Shown here: positions 60,942-64,000 of the stretch, in pieces | Layout of the letters: every line of letters begins with the position of its first letter | Numbering within the stretch: the first letter of the stretch is position 1 | Assembly (NCBI GenBank): GCA_963797535.1 | Contig: CAWCPQ010000005.1 | Span: forward strand, 496,001-560,000 | From: JAWWOL01 sp963797535 | GTDB taxonomy: Bacteria; Actinomycetota; Actinomycetes; JAWWOL01 | DNA: 64,000 nt | Reading direction: 5' to 3' | The notes under the pieces: model-generated | Database searches by the model: none | The model's input: only the letters and a program-made list of their open reading frames with translations | Told to the model about the DNA's origin: nothing | Program-made: the position numbers and the translations under genes

Positions 60942-60950
60942 TGTGGATGA
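60942..60950 (-). promoter_or_regulatory. DnaA-box-like site
   Basis: TGTGGATGA, the reverse complement of TCATCCACA, which fits the Streptomyces DnaA consensus (T/C)(T/C)(G/A/C)TCCACA. It lies about 95 bases upstream of the first RNA promoter. Confidence 0.45.
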
Positions 60951-60995
60951 GCCGGTGCACAACTTGCCTCATCCCGGGGACAACCTGCCAGGAGT

Positions 60996-61004
60996 TGTGG
61001 ACGA
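60996..61004 (-). promoter_or_regulatory. DnaA-box-like site
   Basis: TGTGGACGA, the reverse complement of TCGTCCACA, a full match to the Streptomyces-type DnaA consensus. It lies 33 bases before the -35 of the first RNA promoter. Confidence 0.5.
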
Positions 61005-61037
61005 CAAAGAAAGTTGGCACGAGTTCTCGGAAAACCC

Positions 61038-61066
61038 TTGTCAGGCAGGCGATCTCGGTCTAGAAA
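61038..61066 (+). promoter_or_regulatory. Promoter of the first tandem RNA unit
   Basis: TTGTCA, exactly 17 bases, then TAGAAA: a strong housekeeping promoter. The whole segment from AAAACCC to the -10 is identical in the second unit at 61459-61487. Transcription should start near 61073. Confidence 0.75.
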
Positions 61067-61072
61067 TCACCT

Positions 61073-61345
61073 ACGTCACCGGCAACGGCGACTCGCACCA
61101 AGTGAGACAGGCCGACGAAAACGCCGGCGGGGAAACCTGCCGATCGGACCGAGGCAGTCCCACGAGGGCATCGCGACACCAGCAGGAGAGCACGAGCAGT
61201 ACGAGGGGCAACTCGCGTGCGGCAGACGGCTCGACGGCGAGGACGCGGAGCAGGCGGGACGTACGGGCCGGAGGCGGGTGACCGCGGCAACGCGGAAGCC
61301 AAGTGAGGCCCCTCCGACTCATACTCGGAGGGGCCTCACACTTGT
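61073..61345 (+). ncRNA. Candidate structured RNA, copy 1
   Basis: About 270 bases between a strong promoter and a terminal hairpin, with no supported coding frame. Hairpins in order: GGCGGG-GAAA-CCTGCC at 61126-61141; CGAG/CTCG at 61202-61215; CCGCG-GCAA-CGCGG at 61282-61295; the 15-bp terminator hairpin at 61303-61339. Each has a counterpart at nearly the same distance from the start in copy 2, with changed but still paired stems. The first 45 bases are almost identical to copy 2 (CCTACGTCACCGG, ACGGCGAC). It does not look like tmRNA, RNase P RNA, SRP RNA or a riboswitch I know. Confidence 0.7.
61303..61339 (+). terminator. Terminal hairpin of RNA copy 1
   Basis: GTGAGGCCCCTCCGA and TCGGAGGGGCCTCAC pair perfectly over 15 bases around the loop CTCATAC. 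The following sequence is ACTTGTTT, only weakly T-rich. Confidence 0.8.
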
Positions 61346-61373
61346 TTACGCCCCACACCGATCAAGGTCGAGC

Positions 61374-61382
61374 TGTGGACGA
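61374..61382 (-). promoter_or_regulatory. DnaA-box-like site
   Basis: TGTGGACGA, identical to the site at 60996-61004. It is the first of three such sites within 32 bases upstream of the second RNA unit. Confidence 0.5.
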
Positions 61383-61385
61383 ACC

Positions 61386-61405
61386 GGTGGACAACCGGTG
61401 GACAA
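61386..61405 (-). promoter_or_regulatory. Two DnaA-box-like sites 11 bp apart
   Basis: GGTGGACAA occurs at 61386-61394 and 61397-61405, the reverse complement of TTGTCCACC, one mismatch from TTGTCCACA. The 11-bp spacing puts both on one DNA face. Confidence 0.5.
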
Positions 61406-61458
61406 GTCCGACAAACCTGTGCACGGAAAATTTGTTTGACCCAACTCGCCGAAAACCC

Positions 61459-61487
61459 TTGTCAGGCAGGCGATCTCGGTCTAGAAA
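61459..61487 (+). promoter_or_regulatory. Promoter of the second tandem RNA unit
   Basis: TTGTCA-N17-TAGAAA, identical in elements and spacer to the promoter at 61038-61066. Predicted start near 61494. Confidence 0.75.
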
Positions 61488-61493
61488 TTGCCT

Positions 61494-61762
61494 ACGTCAC
61501 CGGACACGGCGACCCGCACCGAACGCAAGAGCCGCAGGAAACGCGCGATGGGGAAACCCGTCCGAGGGACCGTGGCAGGCGCGCAAGGAGATGCGAAACG
61601 AGCGACACCGAGGTCCAGGCAGCGCAGGAGGCAACTCCAGCGCAGCGCAGTTCTCGGAGGTCACGTTGAGCGCGGGAAGCACGACCGGAGATCGGTGAGC
61701 GCGGCAACGCGTTAGCCGGTGAAGCCCCTTCATCTCATACATGAAGGGGCTTCACGCTTTTC
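61494..61762 (+). ncRNA. Candidate structured RNA, copy 2
   Basis: About 268 bases, the same length as copy 1. Hairpins: GATGGG-GAAA-CCCGTC at 61547-61562, GGAG-GCAA-CTCC at 61627-61638, GCGCG-GCAA-CGCGT at 61699-61712 and the terminal hairpin at 61719-61755. Compared with copy 1 the paired bases change together in the GAAA stem and in four pairs of the terminal stem, while the GAAA loop, the last GCAA loop and the CTCATAC loop stay the same. Outside the hairpins and the 5' segment the copies have diverged strongly, so this is an old duplication under structural constraint. Confidence 0.7.
61719..61761 (+). terminator. Terminal hairpin of RNA copy 2 with T-run
   Basis: GTGAAGCCCCTTCAT and ATGAAGGGGCTTCAC pair over 15 bases around the loop CTCATAC, followed by GCTTTT. 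A clear intrinsic terminator. Confidence 0.85.
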
Positions 61763-61927
61763 AGTCTGCCTTGCGACCCGGCCGCTGCCCCGCCGACACG
61801 CGGGCGGCGCCCTCACTCCTCCCGGTTGAGGCGATGGAGCCGGACCGGGCCCCAACGGGCCCACGTTGGAGGCTCAGACCATGAACAGGCGTCACGGGTC
61901 CCAACACCCCAACGTCGTGGGCCTGCC

Positions 61928-63050
61928 GTGAGCGGGCGCTCCTACCTCGTCGTCGGAGCCGGCCTCGCCGGGGCCGCTACGGCGTGGCAGCTCTCCCGCA
62001 GGGGCAACGACGTCACGGTGCTCGAGCGCGAGAAGCCCGCCCATCGCGGCGGCAGCTCTCACGGCTCGGCCCGGATCCTTCGCTACGCCTATGCCGACCC
62101 GTTCTACGTCGACCTCGTGCGCCAGGCCCGTACCGGCTGGGCCGAGCTCGAGTCTCTGTCCGGTACGACTCTGTTCACACCGACCGGCGGTGTGGACTTC
62201 GGCGGTCTCCGCGACCCTGAGCAGCTGGCCCGGATCTTCGACGAGGTCGGGATCGACCACGAGCTGCTCACGGCCAGCCAGGCCCGGAGTCGCTGGCCGC
62301 AGCTGCGCTTCGACTCGCCAGCGGTCTGGCACCCGGACGCCGGGGTGATCGACGCCGAGCGTGCCGTGACGACGATGCTCGACCTTGCTATCGCCTCCGG
62401 TGCCCGCCTACTCACCGGTTGGACGGTGGCCGACGTGACACCGAGCCGGCCATGGTTTCCGGGTGGTCGACCGGTCGGGTGTGGTAGCAGAGGCCGAGCG
62501 AGTGGTGATCTGCGCCGGCGCCTGGCTGCCCGAGCTGTTGGACCACATCTGCTTGCCATCGGGCTTCCTCGCCGCGTTTCCGGCACTGCAGGTCCGCGAG
62601 GAGCAGATCGCCCATTTCCGCTACCGGCCCGAGTTCACCGACCCGTGGCCGACCTTCATCCACCACAACGCGGAAATGATGGCGTACGGGCTGCCGGGAG
62701 GCAGAGACGCCGGCTTCGCCGGGCAAAAGGTCGCCGAGTTCAACGGTGGCAGGACAATTGCCTCGGCCAGCCAACGGACCGGGGTCATCGACCGCGAGGG
62801 CCGCGATCGGCTGGTCGCGCACGTCGAGCGGTTCTACCAGGGACTCGTGCCGGAGCCGTACGCCGAGACCACCTGCCTGTTCACGAGCACCCCGGACGAG
62901 GACTTCGTGATCGACGGCGTCGACGGCATCACCGTGGTTTCCCCGTGCTCGGGCCACGGCGCGAAGTTCGCTCCAGCTATTGGCCGGCTGGCCGCGGACG
63001 TCGCTGACGGGTCGAGCCGGGCGCTGCCGCAGTTCGCCGTAGGGTCATGA
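61928..63050 (+). pseudogene. FAD-dependent oxidoreductase, sarcosine oxidase/SolA-like, frameshifted
   Basis: A monomeric sarcosine oxidase or N-methyltryptophan oxidase-like enzyme. The GTG at 61928 starts SGRSYLVVGAGLAGAATAWQL, the FAD-binding GxGxxG. Then come SSHGSARILRYAYADPFYVDL, with the Arg/His region near the flavin, and WHPDAGVIDAERAV. The frame changes near 62455-62465, after GWTVADVTPS. The other frame continues AERVVICAGAWLPELL, VREEQIAHFRYRP, and ends DFVIDGVDGITVVSPCSGHGAKFAPAIGRL, where Cys-Ser-Gly-His-Gly is the covalent-flavin region of this family. All parts are present, so a sequence error is likely. Confidence 0.82.
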
Positions 63051-63067
63051 CCGGCCCATGAGTTTTG

Positions 63068-63109
63068 CGCGGATACTTTCCCCCGGATCCGGTGGGAAAA
63101 GTTTCCGCG
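63068..63109. terminator. Hairpin between convergent genes
   Basis: CGCGGATACTTTCCC and GGGAAAAGTTTCCGCG pair with a short internal mismatch and one bulge, closing over CCGGATCCGG, itself a palindrome. It lies 18 bases after the oxidoreductase stop and could serve both strands. Confidence 0.5.
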
Positions 63110-63202
63110 GGACGGAGCCGCCCGCCATAACCCGGAGCGTCGGCTCACGCGACCGAGTTAGTGCCGGTCCGTGTGGCCGGGCTGGTCGATGTCGCCTGGT
63201 GG

Positions 63203-64000
63203 TTAGGTCAGCCGGGTTCGTTCGATGTACGCGGCGGCGAGTGTGAGGTAGACGGAGGCTGTCCAGGTGTAGGCGCGGTCGCGAAGGCCGTGCCCGGTCA
63301 GTGCGTCGAAGTTCTCGGCGAAACCGGACCGTTCGCACAGGGTACGGAATCTGTCGCTGACCTGATTCGCCAGGTCTTCGAACCCGGACTGCCGCAGTCC
63401 GTCTTCGATGATCGCCGTCGAGGGTGCCCAGACGGGGCCGCGCCAGTAACCGTCGGCCTGGTATCGCGGCGAGGTCGGCAGCTCGGTGGCAAGTCCGTGT
63501 TCGGTGAGGTGCAGTCGTACGCGTTCGGCCATGTGTTCACGTATTCCGACGGGAAGTCGTTCGCCGAGGACGAGCGGGAGCAGCGTCAGCAGGCTGGACG
63601 TCGTGCTCGGGGTGCCGGACAGCGCACCCACGGCGACGAAGCCGTCTGCGGTCCACAACCGCAGGAGTCCCTCAAACAGCTCGTCCCGCTCGGCTTCCCA
63701 TGTGTCAATCGAGTGTCCGAGCTCGCGACCCAGATCGGCCAGAACGTCGAGCTGGATGATCAGAAACGCTGCCAGGTCCGGGGATTCGATGACCCGGTCA
63801 TGATCGAAGGCAGTGGCGTTGTCCCAGCCGCTGTCGTTGCCGTGCTGGTAGTGCGGCAGCGTGTGGCCAGGGACGCGCCGCGAGGTCAACCAGTAGTCGG
63901 TCCAGCGTGACAGCCGGTCGTACGCCGTCTCGAGCTCAGCGGTCGTGAGCGGACGCCCCAGGGACTGCCGGAGCCGTTGGAAGGCCCAGCCGTGAATGGG
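63203..64000 (-). CDS. Glycoside hydrolase, (alpha/alpha)6-barrel, GH63/trehalase-like, partial
   Basis: The C-terminal 265 residues of a larger enzyme; the 5' part is beyond the right edge. Visible landmarks are HGNDSGWDNATAFD, where the Asp is the likely general acid in GH63 and related enzymes, LWTADGFVAVGALSG, and the late active-site segment YWRGPVWAPSTAIIEDGL, then FAENFDALTGHG. This set matches mannosylglycerate hydrolase, glucosidase or amylo-alpha-1,6-glucosidase-type proteins of the GH63 clan. The precise substrate cannot be told without the N-terminal part. Confidence 0.8.
   Translation of the reverse strand, partial: PIHGWAFQRLRQSLGRPLTTAELETAYDRLSRWTDYWLTSRRVPGHTLPHYQHGNDSGWDNATAFDHDRVIESPDLAAFLIIQLDVLADLGRELGHSIDTWEAERDELFEGLLRLWTADGFVAVGALSGTPSTTSSLLTLLPLVLGERLPVGIREHMAERVRLHLTEHGLATELPTSPRYQADGYWRGPVWAPSTAIIEDGLRQSGFEDLANQVSDRFRTLCERSGFAENFDALTGHGLRDRAYTWTASVYLTLAAAYIERTRLT

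Noticed and set aside
61060..61765. Coding frames across the tandem RNA units
   Set aside because: Open frames exist in this GC-rich DNA but differ between copies, have no ribosome sites and low-complexity Arg-rich translations; paired-stem changes support RNA instead.
60849..61927. Chromosomal or plasmid replication origin
   Set aside because: Five DnaA-like boxes occur, but there is no dnaA, dnaN, rep or par gene and no AT-rich unwinding region; the boxes sit in front of RNA promoters instead.

Overview
The window comes from a GC-rich, mycothiol-producing actinomycete. Support for this includes a gene for S-(hydroxymethyl)mycothiol dehydrogenase at the left edge, a Dcd protein of the actinobacterial bifunctional type beside a tRNA-Gly, many lipobox and Ala/Thr-linker lipoproteins, frequent GTG/TTG starts, and genes chained by 1-4 bp start/stop overlaps. 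I cannot name the genus. There is no sign of a prophage, transposase, integrase or CRISPR array; this reads as chromosomal accessory and metabolic sequence.

Layout. 1-5.6 kb: broken mscR, three tandem paralogous secreted proteins of unknown function, and an ECF sigma factor with its YCII/DGPF partner. 5.6-18.1 kb: an 11-gene minus-strand exopolysaccharide operon (four glycosyltransferases, flippase, polysaccharide pyruvyl transferase, a multispanning GT-C/polymerase-like protein, a small membrane protein, a condensation-fold acyltransferase, a GH16 glycanase and a beta-helix protein). 18.3-22.2 kb: a tiny Cys/His protein, an endonuclease/exonuclease/phosphatase-family protein and a second beta-helix/GH16 pair. 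22.3-27.4 kb: dcd, tRNA-Gly(CCC), an SDR, two MFS exporters and a LysR regulator. 27.4-28.9 kb: an AbiEi/DUF559-like gene flanked on each side by two palindromic repeats. 29-34.4 kb: a sugar ABC importer, LacI regulator and mannose-6-phosphate isomerase-like protein sharing candidate operators. 34.4-35.9 kb: PRC-barrel proteins and an arginase remnant.

35.9-52.5 kb is a sugar-acid catabolic region. One module is an IlvD/Edd dehydratase facing a lactonase, KDG kinase and KDPG aldolase operon. The second, behind a divergent FadR-type regulator with a clear paired operator, holds L-fuconate dehydratase, an ABC importer, an aldo/keto reductase, a mutarotase, two dehydrogenases, an aldolase and a PfkB kinase, and fits uptake and oxidative breakdown of L-fucose or a related sugar. 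52.5-60.8 kb: GNAT and FMN-reductase pair, a beta-propeller/sulfotransferase pair, an array of four palindromic repeats abutting a PstS-like relic, a large STAND-like ATPase regulator, a hydrolase, a deoxyribosyltransferase-like protein and a DeoR regulator. The right edge holds a broken FAD oxidoreductase and a truncated glycoside hydrolase.

The most striking item is at 60.9-61.8 kb. This gap has two tandem copies of a roughly 270-nt unit, each with the same promoter (TTGTCA-N17-TAGAAA), conserved GNRA-loop hairpins and a 15-bp terminal hairpin. The stems differ between copies, mostly by compensatory changes, which is strong evidence for a structured RNA. DnaA-box-like sequences precede each copy. 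I do not recognise the family.

Five otherwise well-conserved genes (mscR, a GH16 gene, a KDPG aldolase, a sugar-ABC ATPase and an FAD oxidoreductase) are broken by small indels, several in short G/C runs. That density suggests sequencing or assembly error more than natural decay.
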